Part shown: piece after piece, positions 1 to 8,770 of the stretch
How the letters are laid out: every line of letters begins with the position of its first letter
Position numbering within the stretch: the first letter of the stretch is position 1
Notes under the pieces: generated by a model
Told to the model about the DNA's origin: nothing
What the model saw: only the letters and a program-made list of their open reading frames with translations
The model's database searches: none
Assembly (NCBI GenBank): GCA_013816265.1
Contig: JACDES010000010.1
Coordinates: 1 to 42,175 of the forward strand
Direction of reading: 5' to 3'
Source: Parachlamydiaceae bacterium
Lineage (GTDB): Bacteria > Chlamydiota > Chlamydiia > Chlamydiales > Parachlamydiaceae
DNA length: 42,175 nt
Position numbers and translations under genes: made by a program

Positions 1-227
1 GGCCCTTCAGGCCTAACAAAGAGTGCTTTCTTTAGAAAAAATTGAGGATAAAGATCTGTAATAAAAACAAGGCGATTCTCACTTTATTTCTTATTTTGAC
101 AGCATTGGGCTTTGAACAGACGCTCTATCGAGCTAACGAAGTGAATTCTAGATTTAAATCGCTTTTTTCTTAGCCTCAAGCGACGCGCACTCCAAAGATT
201 TTGCACTTAATTATTTTTTTTTATTTC

Positions 228-311
228 TTAACAAAAAATTAATGTTCATTTGTTATGGTAATTCCTACTTATCAATTTTATTAACAAATAACTTTTTATA
301 AAGGTGTCAAA
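228..311 (+). promoter_or_regulatory. Possible promoter and ribosome binding site for the first vWA gene
   Basis: TTAACA (228-233) resembles a -35 box. TATGGT (254-259), preceded by TG, resembles an extended -10, but the 20-base spacer is long, so this promoter is weak. AAGGTG at 301-306 is a credible Shine-Dalgarno five bases before the ATG at 312. Apart from a small GGCC/GGCC inverted repeat at 1-13, I see no gene or other clear element in 1-227. Confidence 0.3.
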
Positions 312-2813
312 ATGAGAATTGCTGATACTGCGTTTTCCAAAATTTCTTCTTTTTCAGAATCAATAAAAATAAGTAAGTGGGATCAATCCAATATCACTCA
401 CATTGTAAAGCGTGTTCTACAAATTGCCAGTTTAATATTCGGATTATATGTGTTGAAAAAAATATTAATCAAAACCAATAACCCAACTAGCAATCGTGTT
501 TCACACCTCCAGATACCGGGAAGGGTTGTTCCAAGAATTACTGTAAATAAGATTGCTAATCTTGTGACCGAAGAAAATTCTAATGATGTTAGTTTGGATA
601 ACTTAACAACTGGTAAAGCAAAAGTTCCATCTACAAACCCACCTTTTGGAAAATACAATCATATCCCATTACCTCCGCAATCCAATTCACATTTAGAACC
701 TCTTGAATACAATGATGAAGAATTAAGTGAGATGTTCAAAGGAAATGGGCAGAGTATTTCAAGTGGGGCAAGATATCGAAGTCGTAGCCATAAACCAGAT
801 GCGAAGGAAATAACGTATTCTGATACTAAAATCGATTTATTATGTAAGCATGAAGCTGCTCAAATTCAAGTCACAGCAGCATTACCAACGATCCATAAAC
901 TTAAAACAGATTGTGATAAACTTGTCGGGGATTATAGCAAACCCGTAATGTCGCCAACTACAATTGACGAACCTTTAACTGCAGAAACTGAATGGGCTTT
1001 TCATCGAATATCTGATACTGAAGCCCTTGTTACGTTATCGATAACACCTAGTATGAAAGCTGAAGTATTAGAAAAAAGTATCCTTAGTGTAAATGTGTTA
1101 TTAGATAAAAGTTCGAGCATGTCTTCTAACATATTCTCAGCAAAGGAAAGTATTAAAAATTTAATTTCTTCAAGAAAGGCAGTAGATGTTTTTAGTATGA
1201 TGACATTTGATGACGGCCTTGAGGTTGTTATTCCTGCTCAAAAATTAAATGAAGACAGACAAGAAGTTTTAGATAAAGTTAATGGTGTTTCAAGCGGTGG
1301 CGGTACATCAATGCTACATGGAATTTTTGTCCACGATCTTGCGATAGCAAAAATTAAGAAAAATGATGATTCTGCATATCCAATAATCAATATCGGTGTT
1401 ACTGATGGTGAAAATGACATTCCTTTAACAGCTGAACTCGCAGCAGATAAATTTAAGATTCGTCAGACGCTAATTGGAGATGCAAGTAATGATGTAACAG
1501 ATATTATGTTAGGAATTGGACTTGGATCTGATTATGAAGGTCAGCTTGCAAAATATATGCAGGTACAACAAGGTCAGTTTATCAATATGAATGATCCTGC
1601 AAAAATTGTTTCCCACTTTGAAAAAGCTTTAAAGAAAATAGCGTGTAGAGTTTTAAAGCCTACGGTAAGTTTAGCAATAGAAGGGGATGCTTCTATTGTT
1701 GATATTTGGCATGATGGAGTTCAGCCACCTGTTAAGCTGCAAGAAGGAAATATCACCACCTTCACAGGTATTAATTTACAGGCAATCACAAATGGAAAAG
1801 CACGTTCCTTACTCTTTAAGATAAAAAAGAATGGTGATGGTGATTTTACTTTAAAAGCAACTATTGGCGGTAAAGAACTCGTATTCAACACACAATTTAG
1901 TAAAAACCTAGAAAAATGCACAACCAAGTTTAGCGATCTTCCAACCTATCATGAACGAGTCGCATTAAAATCCGAGGCTGTTGCTTATCGTGAAACAATT
2001 GATACATGTTTGAATAAACTTTTCGAGGTTCCTTGTGAAACTCCTGCATATATAGAAGAATTAAATGAAGTAAAGATAAGACTTTCTAAACTTCTACACA
2101 TGCTCTCAGGACCTAATTTTGAGTTGCAATCCAGTTTAGTCAATATGATTGATAGAATAGAGGAAGCAGAAAAATTAGTAGGGGCTATTAATGAAGCGCG
2201 TTTGCTCAAGGAAGAAGAATTAAACGTTCTTGTACCGTCTCATGCTACTGTTTTGGAAAAGTTGAAAGAGAATTTAAAAGAACCAGAACAATATATTAAG
2301 AAAGTATGGGAAAAATTAAATCGTCATCTTCAAAGACGAGTTATTTTTAATTACGATCCAGAGCATTTATCTCCATTGCAAAATCGAATACATCACATTG
2401 TTTCCGAGATTCAGTATGGTGGACATCTTTATTTTCCTGGTTCTGCAAAGGAATGTGAGCAATATTTATTAGCTGACAAAGAAATTTATCATTTATCTTC
2501 ATTTCAAGGGATTGCAGCGGTCATACAACAAACGATTCCTGGCATGAGTGGCTTGCCATCGCATTTAATCGCCAATTATGCATGTAAAATTGGAGGGGTA
2601 TTACGTCCTTCTACGATTCCAGGAAGGCTTGCATTTTCATATAAAACAAAAGATAAAGATGATAATGATGTTGTTATGCATGATGCTTTCTATATCAATC
2701 CTATTAATGGACATTTGGAAGTTGATAATGTGAATTCTAAAGATAAGGCCAAGTCATATAAAAACGGTTTTGAGTTATTCGAGAAACGTATCGGACTCAA
2801 ATTCGATGCTTAA
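312..2813 (+). CDS. Membrane-anchored vWA-domain protein with intact MIDAS
   Basis: Protein of 833 residues. A short N-terminal segment leads to one hydrophobic helix (about residues 36-53), so it is probably anchored in a membrane. A low-complexity, proline-containing linker follows to about residue 220. The vWA domain spans about 255-450 with a full metal-ion-dependent adhesion site: D265-x-S267-x-S269, T332 in a GGGTS loop, and D365 in a TDGEND motif. A beta-rich segment (about 455-560) and a mostly helical C-terminal half follow; the last 150 residues are closely matched in the paralog at 5403. vWA domains with an intact metal site usually bind protein partners through Mg2+; the partner here is unknown. 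The start is supported by AAGGTG five bases upstream. I do not recognise a named family for the C-terminal half, so no pathway is assigned. Confidence 0.8.
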   Translation: MRIADTAFSKISSFSESIKISKWDQSNITHIVKRVLQIASLIFGLYVLKKILIKTNNPTSNRVSHLQIPGRVVPRITVNKIANLVTEENSNDVSLDNLTTGKAKVPSTNPPFGKYNHIPLPPQSNSHLEPLEYNDEELSEMFKGNGQSISSGARYRSRSHKPDAKEITYSDTKIDLLCKHEAAQIQVTAALPTIHKLKTDCDKLVGDYSKPVMSPTTIDEPLTAETEWAFHRISDTEALVTLSITPSMKAEVLEKSILSVNVLLDKSSSMSSNIFSAKESIKNLISSRKAVDVFSMMTFDDGLEVVIPAQKLNEDRQEVLDKVNGVSSGGGTSMLHGIFVHDLAIAKIKKNDDSAYPIINIGVTDGENDIPLTAELAADKFKIRQTLIGDASNDVTDIMLGIGLGSDYEGQLAKYMQVQQGQFINMNDPAKIVSHFEKALKKIACRVLKPTVSLAIEGDASIVDIWHDGVQPPVKLQEGNITTFTGINLQAITNGKARSLLFKIKKNGDGDFTLKATIGGKELVFNTQFSKNLEKCTTKFSDLPTYHERVALKSEAVAYRETIDTCLNKLFEVPCETPAYIEELNEVKIRLSKLLHMLSGPNFELQSSLVNMIDRIEEAEKLVGAINEARLLKEEELNVLVPSHATVLEKLKENLKEPEQYIKKVWEKLNRHLQRRVIFNYDPEHLSPLQNRIHHIVSEIQYGGHLYFPGSAKECEQYLLADKEIYHLSSFQGIAAVIQQTIPGMSGLPSHLIANYACKIGGVLRPSTIPGRLAFSYKTKDKDDNDVVMHDAFYINPINGHLEVDNVNSKDKAKSYKNGFELFEKRIGLKFDA

Positions 2814-2819
2814 AAAATT

Positions 2820-2930
2820 TGGCATGGCACTTCACAACAAAAAAAAGAGGGTATTCGCTTTTCCTAAGGATACGCAAAGCGTTTGGAGTGCGAAAGTCAT
2901 CTTTCGCTTTATTATGAGCGCCATATTTGT
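2820..2930 (-). repeat. Palindromic MITE-like element, copy A (degenerate)
   Basis: The reverse complement of this stretch lines up with the element at 3181-3285. Its right end (here 2898-2930) matches the left arm of that element, and the core CACTCCAAACGCTTTGCGTA is shared exactly. The opposite arm, immediately after the vWA stop codon, is decayed but recognisable. No coding capacity is evident. Its position just behind the gene could let the stem act as a transcript end, but no T-run follows. Confidence 0.65.
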
Positions 2931-2934
2931 CTAT

Positions 2935-2997
2935 AAAGACACAGAGTGGCGCGCTTTCTTAGTGTCTTTGTGTCTTTGTGTCTTTGTGTCTTTGTGT
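2935..2997 (+). repeat. Octamer tandem repeat GTGTCTTT x4 with 19-bp head
   Basis: One AAAGACAC unit (2935-2942), then AGAGTGGCGCGCTTTCTTA (2943-2961), then four exact copies of GTGTCTTT (2962-2993) and a partial fifth. AAAGACAC is the reverse complement of GTGTCTTT, so the whole is a palindrome with one arm expanded into an array. The same 19-bp head recurs at 3130-3148. Confidence 0.8.
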
Positions 2998-3099
2998 TTA
3001 ATTAATATGAGGCTCTGGAATGCTTCATGGCATATTCATTTATACAATTGGCGTCTTATGTATCCCTAATACTACTGTAGATATGGCGCAAAAAAATCA

Positions 3100-3148
3100 A
3101 CACAAAGACACGAAGACACGAAGACACGAAGAGTGGCGCGCTTTCTTA
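3100..3148 (+). repeat. Octamer tandem repeat ACAC(A/G)AAG x4 with the same 19-bp head
   Basis: Four octamers (ACACAAAG once, ACACGAAG three times; 3100-3131) run into AGAGTGGCGCGCTTTCTTA (3130-3148), identical to the head at 2943-2961. Here the array is on the left arm and reads as the complement of the array at 2962-2993. The two loci look like one palindromic element in which opposite arms have expanded. Confidence 0.8.
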
Positions 3149-3180
3149 ATGTAAGCGTCAATTCTAAACATATTGACAAA

Positions 3181-3285
3181 TATGGCGCTTCATAACAAAG
3201 CGAAAGAGGACTTTCGCACTCCAAACGCTTTGCGTAGCTTTGAGAAAATCGAAAGTTCTCTTTCGCTTTGATATGAAGCGCCATA
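3181..3285 (+). repeat. Palindromic MITE-like element, copy B (nearly perfect)
   Basis: A 105-bp element with 36-bp terminal inverted arms: 3181-3216 starting TATGGCGCTTCATA, and 3250-3285 ending TATGAAGCGCCATA. The arms match at about 34 of 36 positions. The core (3217-3249) contains CACTCCAAACGCTTTGCGTA. It has no open reading frame. Related copies lie at 2820-2930 (inverted) and at 41961-42027 (left arm and core). This size and structure fit a miniature inverted-repeat element or a REP/BIME-like palindrome. It lies 38 bases beyond the stop codon of the convergent phosphohexomutase gene. Confidence 0.8.
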
Positions 3286-3323
3286 CTTATCAACTTGTCT
3301 ATATTTGACGCATACTTCCAAAT

Positions 3324-5105
3324 TTATATCTCAGCCAATAGATGATTCTTTAAAAATTCAAGAATCGCATCACAACGTTTATTACAAGCCTCAAGTCCTG
3401 CTGTAATTGAAGTGAATTTTTTTTCTACTACACCACAATAAATCTTCACCTTTGGTTCCGTTCCTGAAGGACGAATCATGACCTTTGAGCCATCCTTAAG
3501 CCAATATAATAACACATTAGAAACGGGGAGGGTGATGGCTTCAACTTTATTTGTTTGAAGGTACTGTTTCGTAGAAGTTTCATAATCCTCGATTGCTACA
3601 ACGGGTATTCCATTAATTTCTTTTAATCCGGAATGTCTTAAGCGATCCATGCCTGTAGACATTTTTTCTTTACCTTCTTTTGTGTCACCAAAATTGACAG
3701 ATATGATTTTTTCCTCATATAGGCCATATTTACGATAAAGATCATATAATCTATCCAATAGAGTCTTGCCTTGAAGTTTAGCTTGTAATGCAGCCTCACA
3801 TATTAATGCACCTGTACTTAGAGCATCTTTGTCACGTGCATATGTCCCGGATAAATACCCGTAGGAGTCTTCACCACCAAAAACAAACTGATAGCCATCT
3901 GGAAGCTGTTCCCATTCATGAATTTTTTCCGCGATATATTTGAATCCAGTTAAAACATTAAAACAAGGCCGTTGATAAGTATCACAAATGGCTTGAAAAA
4001 GTTCTGTAGCGCTTATCGTCTTAATAAAAGCTGCTTTTTTGGGTAATTTATTAACTTTAGATAATGCTTCACAAACATGTTCTAAACAAATAGCTAATAT
4101 TTGATTACCATTAAGGATGACAGCCTCTCCGCCTTGATTGATAGCTACTCCTACTCGATCAGCATCGGGGTCGTTTGCAATTAAAATATCGCTGTTATTC
4201 TTTAGCATTAGATCAATGCCCATCTGTAAAGCAGGTTTTTCCTCAGGATTAGGAGATTTAACAGTTGGGAAGTTTCCATCAGGAATGATTTGTTTCTCAA
4301 CAAAACTGAGAGTTGTAAATCCCCATAAAGCGAGAGTTTTTGGCATTAATGTAATACCAGTTCCATGTAAGCTAGTATAGACAATTTTTAAATCTTTCCC
4401 TTTTTCTCTATTTGCATCTGGATAATGCTGCAAAGCACCAACAGCTTTTAAATAGGCTTCATCGACATCAGGATCGACTTGTTTAATTAGCGAATTTGAT
4501 AAAGAAGAAGCTTTTTTAATCATACTAGGATCTGTTATTTTGGAAACTTCTGCGATAATTCCGGTATCATGCGGAGGAACAATTTGACCACCATCGGTCC
4601 AATACACTTTATATCCATTGTATTCGGCAGGATTGTGGGAGGCGGTAATCATGATGGCTGCGATACATTTTTTATAACGGCATCCAAAAGAAATAAATGG
4701 GGTAGGACGTATATCATTACATAGATACACCTGGATTCCATTGCCTGCTAAAACTTTAGCAGTTTCTTCTGCAAATGCTCTTGAGTTATTTCTGGAGTCA
4801 TAGCCAATGAATACTGAGTTTAGTTTATTTTTATCGGATTGCTTTAGGATATAATTAGAAAGACCTTGTGTCGCAGCTCCAACAGTATATATATTCATTC
4901 GATTGGTACCGACGCCCATAATTCCTCTAAGGCCAGCGGTTCCAAAAGTTAAATTCGTAAAGAATGCATCGAGTACCTTTTTGGGATCTTCCTTCAGCAT
5001 TTGTCGTATGCTAGCTTTGGTTTCTTCGTCATATTGACCATTAAGCCAAAGGTCGACATTTTTTTTTGTGATAGGATCTAAAGTGATGCTTTCTTCTAAT
5101 TTCAT
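3324..5105 (-). CDS. Phosphoglucomutase/phosphomannomutase (alpha-D-phosphohexomutase)
   Basis: Cytosolic enzyme moving phosphate between C1 and C6 of a hexose (glucose and/or mannose), feeding glycogen and nucleotide-sugar synthesis. An open frame runs upstream to 5141 (605 residues); residue numbers use that longer form. Family landmarks: TFGTAGLRG (65-73), the active-site serine loop TASHNP with S168, the metal loop DPDADR (324-329), the sugar-specificity loop GGEDSYGY (422-429) and the phosphate-binding RPSGTEPK (about 557-564). All four catalytic elements are intact and length is normal for the PGM2/PgcA branch. I prefer the start at M13 (5105): the family needs only about 40-50 residues before the GTAGLRG motif, and a TTGACA box at 5148-5143 would place the upstream ATG inside the promoter spacer. 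No clear Shine-Dalgarno decides it. Substrate preference between glucose and mannose cannot be read here. Confidence 0.93.
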   Translation of the reverse strand: MKLEESITLDPITKKNVDLWLNGQYDEETKASIRQMLKEDPKKVLDAFFTNLTFGTAGLRGIMGVGTNRMNIYTVGAATQGLSNYILKQSDKNKLNSVFIGYDSRNNSRAFAEETAKVLAGNGIQVYLCNDIRPTPFISFGCRYKKCIAAIMITASHNPAEYNGYKVYWTDGGQIVPPHDTGIIAEVSKITDPSMIKKASSLSNSLIKQVDPDVDEAYLKAVGALQHYPDANREKGKDLKIVYTSLHGTGITLMPKTLALWGFTTLSFVEKQIIPDGNFPTVKSPNPEEKPALQMGIDLMLKNNSDILIANDPDADRVGVAINQGGEAVILNGNQILAICLEHVCEALSKVNKLPKKAAFIKTISATELFQAICDTYQRPCFNVLTGFKYIAEKIHEWEQLPDGYQFVFGGEDSYGYLSGTYARDKDALSTGALICEAALQAKLQGKTLLDRLYDLYRKYGLYEEKIISVNFGDTKEGKEKMSTGMDRLRHSGLKEINGIPVVAIEDYETSTKQYLQTNKVEAITLPVSNVLLYWLKDGSKVMIRPSGTEPKVKIYCGVVEKKFTSITAGLEACNKRCDAILEFLKNHLLAEI

Positions 5106-5119
5106 ATAAATCTTATATT

Positions 5120-5148
5120 TTAATGTTATTGCATGGTCCAAATGTCAA
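5120..5148 (-). promoter_or_regulatory. Candidate sigma-70-like promoter of the phosphohexomutase gene
   Basis: On the minus strand TTGACA (5148-5143) is followed after 17 bases by CATTAA (5125-5120). The -35 hexamer is perfect and the -10 is poor. If real, transcription would start only a few bases before the ATG at 5105, giving an almost leaderless message and excluding the ATG at 5141. The rest of the divergent spacer (5149-5402) is AT-rich. It shows only a short GTTGC/GCAAC inverted repeat at 5190-5208. Confidence 0.35.
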
Positions 5149-5402
5149 TGTTGACCCAGGCTGGAGTATAATAGCCAAACAATAAGAAAGTTGCTAAAAC
5201 GATGCAACATTTTTATCTTCAATTCGTATTTTTAACGAAATCATTTTTTTTAGAATAACAATTTTATGAGAAGTATTCATTTTATAATTCCATAGATGTT
5301 GAATGAAATTAAAAAATAATATAAAATATGTTTGTTTATAATGTTTTGATAGTATGATAACTGATATATAGAATTTTAATAATATTTGTAAAGAGTGTAA
5401 TA

Positions 5403-8099
5403 GTGAAAATTAGGACAAATAAATTCGTTGCGTTAGACACCTCAACTATTACTAATTCATTGAATATAAATAAATTAGAAAATGTGAAACAAAATGCAAC
5501 CTTAATTAGAATTGGACAGAAAGTTTTACCTATCTTGGCTTTTGTTGGTATCCTTTATGGTCTCTTTCTTCTAGTAAAACACATGTGTACCCCTTACTCC
5601 GGATTAAAAGATAGAGTATCGCAAGCGAAAATTTCTAATAACAAATCCGTAAATAGTGAAAAAAGAGATACTAAGCTTAAGAAAAATAAAGTTACTCATG
5701 TAACGCCACCTCCAAAAAAAAATGAAGAAAAATCATCAATAAAAGTCAGCAAATTATCTGATAAACCTGCCGCATCAGTCGAATGTGAAAAATCTAACGT
5801 TATAACAGTTAATGTAGATGGTTTTAAAGAAAGCCAAAAACCAGCTAAAATTCCTCCATTCATTAAGTTAATAAAAATTGACATTCCTTCTCAACATTCA
5901 TTTCAGTTAAAAAATATAGAGCTCAATGATTCAGATTTGGCCAAATTTTTAAAGCCAGGCGATCAGAGTGGAAAGAGTAAGAAAAGATATAGAAGTAGAG
6001 AAGCTGAAGTCTTAACTAGACATCGCCCAAGAGTTAGACCAACAATCCACTCGGAGAATTACTCAACTATCACCACAATTAATACACTGGTTTTTTACAT
6101 AGCTCGAAATAAGGAAATAAGTGAATTTTTACCAGCCATTCAAAAAATAAAGAACACATCAAAAGAATTAATGTCAGATTTTAAAGTCCCGACACCTCCT
6201 CCAGCCCCTTGTGAAAAACCATTGACTGTTACAACACAATGGTCTGTGCAAAAGACGTCGGATACTGAAGCTCTTGTGGCTTTGACAATAACACCTTTTA
6301 TGCATCCAACAGTCTTTGAACAAGGCATTATCAATACGAATGTGTTATTAGAAATGAATAATTTTGAATATTACCCAAATGGTAAATATAATAGCCCTAC
6401 CATTATCAATGAATATATAGAGAGTATTCAAGAATTATTAGCTAAAAGAAAAAAAATCGATTCGTTTGGATTGATTAAAGCCGAACACGATAAACAAAAA
6501 GTCGTGATTCCAATAAGTCAAATTGGATCCCAATCTGTTTTTTTTCGTGGTGCAATAGGAAAAGAATCCTCCCACAACCATGAAAATCCTAATCTTTTTC
6601 ACAGTTTTATCGCTTTAGAATTAGCCAAAGCTGATATTTTAAAAAAGAATGGAGGCGTTTTACCATCAATTAATGTATTCGTATGTACAGGACTTACAGG
6701 GCCACATTTTAATGAAGATTTGGCTACGAAAATGGGAAAGATAAGTAGAGCGATACATGGAAATGCCTCCGATGATACATCCTATGTTTTATATGGTATT
6801 CATTCAAGTATTTGTGATCACTTTTTAGAGCATGTAAATAGACTGGGGGGAGAATTATGCGCCGTTGATGATAAACGTAAACTCTTCGAAGTTGTTCAAA
6901 AGAAAATTAAAGATCTCTCATGTCGCATTCTAACACCAAATGTCACTTTATCTATTGAGGGAGACGCAACCATTGATGAGATTTGGCATGATGAATCTCA
7001 GCCACCCGTCAAAAATAATAATGAAACATCGACTGTATTTAAAAATATTTTTACTAAAGCAATTTGTAATGAGAAAGGACGCTCTATTTTATTTCGAATT
7101 AAGAAAACAGGGGATGGATTATTTACCTTAAAGGCAAATATTCAGGGACAAGAATTAATATTTAAATCTCAATTAAATCAAGATGTTAAAGAATTAACAA
7201 CAAGCTTTAATGATCTTCCAGATTGCGATGCAGGTGTTATTTTGAAATCTGAAGCGATCACATATCGTGAGACGATGAATAAATGTATGAGTCAACTATT
7301 TGACGCCCCATGTGGAAGCGAGCAATATAGGAATGAGTTAAATATTCTCAAGGACAGTATAGCAAAGCTTTCTCAAATCCTTTCTACAAGTAATTTTCAA
7401 TTACAAGCAAGTTTGGTTTCTATTTTGGATCGCATTAGCGAAGCCGAAGAAGTGGTAGATGCGATTGCAATTGTAAAAACGATGGATAATAATGAGTTAA
7501 CAAAAAGTTTCACACCCAAAATAAAAAATGAGAAGTTGGATGTAGAGCTTCAAAAGCAATTAAAAGATCCTCAAATTTTCATGAATCAAATTTGGGAAAA
7601 TTTAACCCGACAGATTCAACAATTAATTGTGCTTGATTACGATCCGGCTCATCTCTCATTAGTGCAAAAAAGGATAAATGAAGTCGTATCTACGATACAG
7701 CATGCGGGACATCATTATTTTTCAGGATCAGCAGAACAATGTGAAAAATATCTATTGTCTAGCAAAGACATTTATCGATTATCTTCTTTTGAAGTTGTTT
7801 TAGATGCGATACAGACATCAATTCCGGGTATGGGTGGTTTACCGGCGCATTTGATTGCTAATTATGCATTTAAAGTGGGTGGAGCAATACGCCCTTCTTC
7901 GATACCAGGAATGATTGCCTTTTCATATAAGGCTAAGGATGAAAAAGATAAAGATATCATTCAACATGATCTCTTACAAATTAATGTGACAACTGGTCAT
8001 CTTGAAGTTTATAATATATATTCGAAAGATAGAAAAGGCGTTTATAAAAATGCCCTTGAAGTATTTGAAAAACGATTAGGGGAAGATGTAAAGAAATAA
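5403..8099 (+). CDS. vWA-like paralog with degenerate metal site
   Basis: Protein of 898 residues starting at GTG, with a weak AAGAG seven bases upstream. The start is favoured because it keeps an N-terminal hydrophobic helix (about 41-59) in the same place as in the paralog at 312. Both proteins share the layout helix, charged linker, vWA-like domain, beta segment (both contain SIEGDA or AIEGDA, IWHD and QPPVK) and helical C-terminus ending in HLIANYA and IPG-x4-FSYK motifs. Here the metal site is gone: where the paralog reads D-K-S-S-S after VLL, this one reads E-M-N-N-F, and the TDGEND loop is replaced by CTGLTG. The linker is longer and rich in Lys. It is probably a structural or partner subunit of the same envelope assembly, or a diverged duplicate. 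Function is unknown. Confidence 0.75.
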   Translation: MKIRTNKFVALDTSTITNSLNINKLENVKQNATLIRIGQKVLPILAFVGILYGLFLLVKHMCTPYSGLKDRVSQAKISNNKSVNSEKRDTKLKKNKVTHVTPPPKKNEEKSSIKVSKLSDKPAASVECEKSNVITVNVDGFKESQKPAKIPPFIKLIKIDIPSQHSFQLKNIELNDSDLAKFLKPGDQSGKSKKRYRSREAEVLTRHRPRVRPTIHSENYSTITTINTLVFYIARNKEISEFLPAIQKIKNTSKELMSDFKVPTPPPAPCEKPLTVTTQWSVQKTSDTEALVALTITPFMHPTVFEQGIINTNVLLEMNNFEYYPNGKYNSPTIINEYIESIQELLAKRKKIDSFGLIKAEHDKQKVVIPISQIGSQSVFFRGAIGKESSHNHENPNLFHSFIALELAKADILKKNGGVLPSINVFVCTGLTGPHFNEDLATKMGKISRAIHGNASDDTSYVLYGIHSSICDHFLEHVNRLGGELCAVDDKRKLFEVVQKKIKDLSCRILTPNVTLSIEGDATIDEIWHDESQPPVKNNNETSTVFKNIFTKAICNEKGRSILFRIKKTGDGLFTLKANIQGQELIFKSQLNQDVKELTTSFNDLPDCDAGVILKSEAITYRETMNKCMSQLFDAPCGSEQYRNELNILKDSIAKLSQILSTSNFQLQASLVSILDRISEAEEVVDAIAIVKTMDNNELTKSFTPKIKNEKLDVELQKQLKDPQIFMNQIWENLTRQIQQLIVLDYDPAHLSLVQKRINEVVSTIQHAGHHYFSGSAEQCEKYLLSSKDIYRLSSFEVVLDAIQTSIPGMGGLPAHLIANYAFKVGGAIRPSSIPGMIAFSYKAKDEKDKDIIQHDLLQINVTTGHLEVYNIYSKDRKGVYKNALEVFEKRLGEDVKK

Positions 8100-8111
8100 T
8101 TCACATGTTTT

Positions 8112-8219
8112 TCAAAACGGCTGATGTCCTTATTCTATTTGCAAAAAATGTGTAATTCAAAATAGCCCTTTCCAACAAAGGGAAAGAGGAATTTCGCTTT
8201 GTTTTGAAACAGCCATTTT
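8112..8219 (+). repeat. Left copy of the locus-flanking direct repeat, with hairpin
   Basis: 8112-8197 matches 41916-42000 in the same orientation with about ten differences and one gap by eye; shared blocks include AAAAAATGTGTAATTCAAAA and CCTTTCCAACAAAG. Its second half (8159-8219) is also an imperfect palindrome with arms of about 30 bases (AAAATAGCCCTTTCC against the complement of the AGCCATTTT end). The arms carry the AACAAAG-GAAAGAGG motif of the elements at 2820 and 3181. It begins 12 bases after the vWA2 stop, so the hairpin could double as a transcription end. Confidence 0.75.
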
Positions 8220-8237
8220 GCATTTTTCCATATGTAG

Positions 8238-8390
8238 GTTTTACATGCTCATAATGATCTAAAAAATGATAAGGAAGTAGTAGCGGAAGCTCTTCTGCAA
8301 GATCCTCAAGCGGTGCTTTATATTTCAGATGAACTTAAAATGTTGTTATTTTTTATGGTATTGGCGAAAATGATTTATCTGCTTTTTTAA
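8238..8390 (+). pseudogene. Remnant of a DUF4116-type repeat protein
   Basis: Fifty open codons lie between an in-frame TAG (8235-8237) and TAA (8388-8390), with no usable start or ribosome site. They include LKNDKEVVAEALLQDP followed by AVLYISDELK. The pattern L-K-N-D-K/R-E-V-V ... A-L-x-x-A/I-S-x-E-L-K is the hallmark of DUF4116 repeats, which are abundant in amoeba-associated bacteria. Only about one repeat survives, so this reads as a decayed fragment and not as a working gene. It sits just inside the left flanking repeat. Confidence 0.5.
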
Positions 8391-8770
8391 CAACCCCTGC
8401 GTCCATAATTTGTATGAGATGGTGAGTAGTTACAGCCTAATTAAAATCGGTCAGATAATTATTTTAATTGTCAGTTTTTTGGAATTTTTTTGTAAATGGG
8501 TCATGAAAACTAATGCTCTTCACTGATTGTGACAAAATCTAAAAAACATGATGTAAAAAAATCTTTCCTCCTATATAAGATCTTCTTAATAACGAAGGCC
8601 GAACACCTTACCGCAGAATCATTCGAAAAATAGGTTAAAACAGTCCACATTGAGTTTTCATGTCTTCAGAACATGATGAGATAGGGTATGCCACTTAGTC
8701 ATTCTTACAATGTGCATACGCACCCTGGGATGGTACTGACTGGGCTGGTACGACGCATTAAAAATGGTCA
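8391..8770. other. 380-base spacer before the PKS-NRPS locus, no gene seen
   Basis: No open frame of useful length on either strand. It holds a 9-bp inverted repeat AATTAAAAT/ATTTTAATT (8439-8469) followed closely by a T-run, possibly a weak terminator. It also holds a GTGC-ATAC-GCAC mini-hairpin (8712-8723) overlapping CACCCTGGGATG (8721-8732), whose CCCTGGGATG part recurs at 9079-9088 and 9565-9574. Composition shifts to less AT-rich near 8690-8760. The promoter of the transferase gene should lie here, but I cannot point to convincing boxes. Confidence 0.4.

Noticed and set aside
2770-3069. Open frame of 99 codons overlapping the end of the first vWA gene
   Set aside because: It runs through the palindromic element and the octamer array; its Leu/Cys/Val-rich end is just the translated GTGTCTTT repeat, and no ribosome site precedes it.
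2962-3131. Tandem repeats as a possible CRISPR array
   Set aside because: Units are only 8 bp and contiguous, without spacers, and no cas genes are present.
3072-3293. Open frame of 73 codons on the minus strand
   Set aside because: It consists almost entirely of the MITE-like element and the second octamer array, and has no protein-like character.
5106-5141. Upstream ATG (5141) for the phosphohexomutase
   Set aside because: Twelve extra residues with no family similarity; they lie within the spacer of a TTGACA-type promoter. Not fully excluded.
5167-5172. TATAAT on the plus strand as a -10 box for the second vWA gene
   Set aside because: It is about 230 bases from the start, and the nearest TTGACC is only ten bases upstream, too close for a -35.
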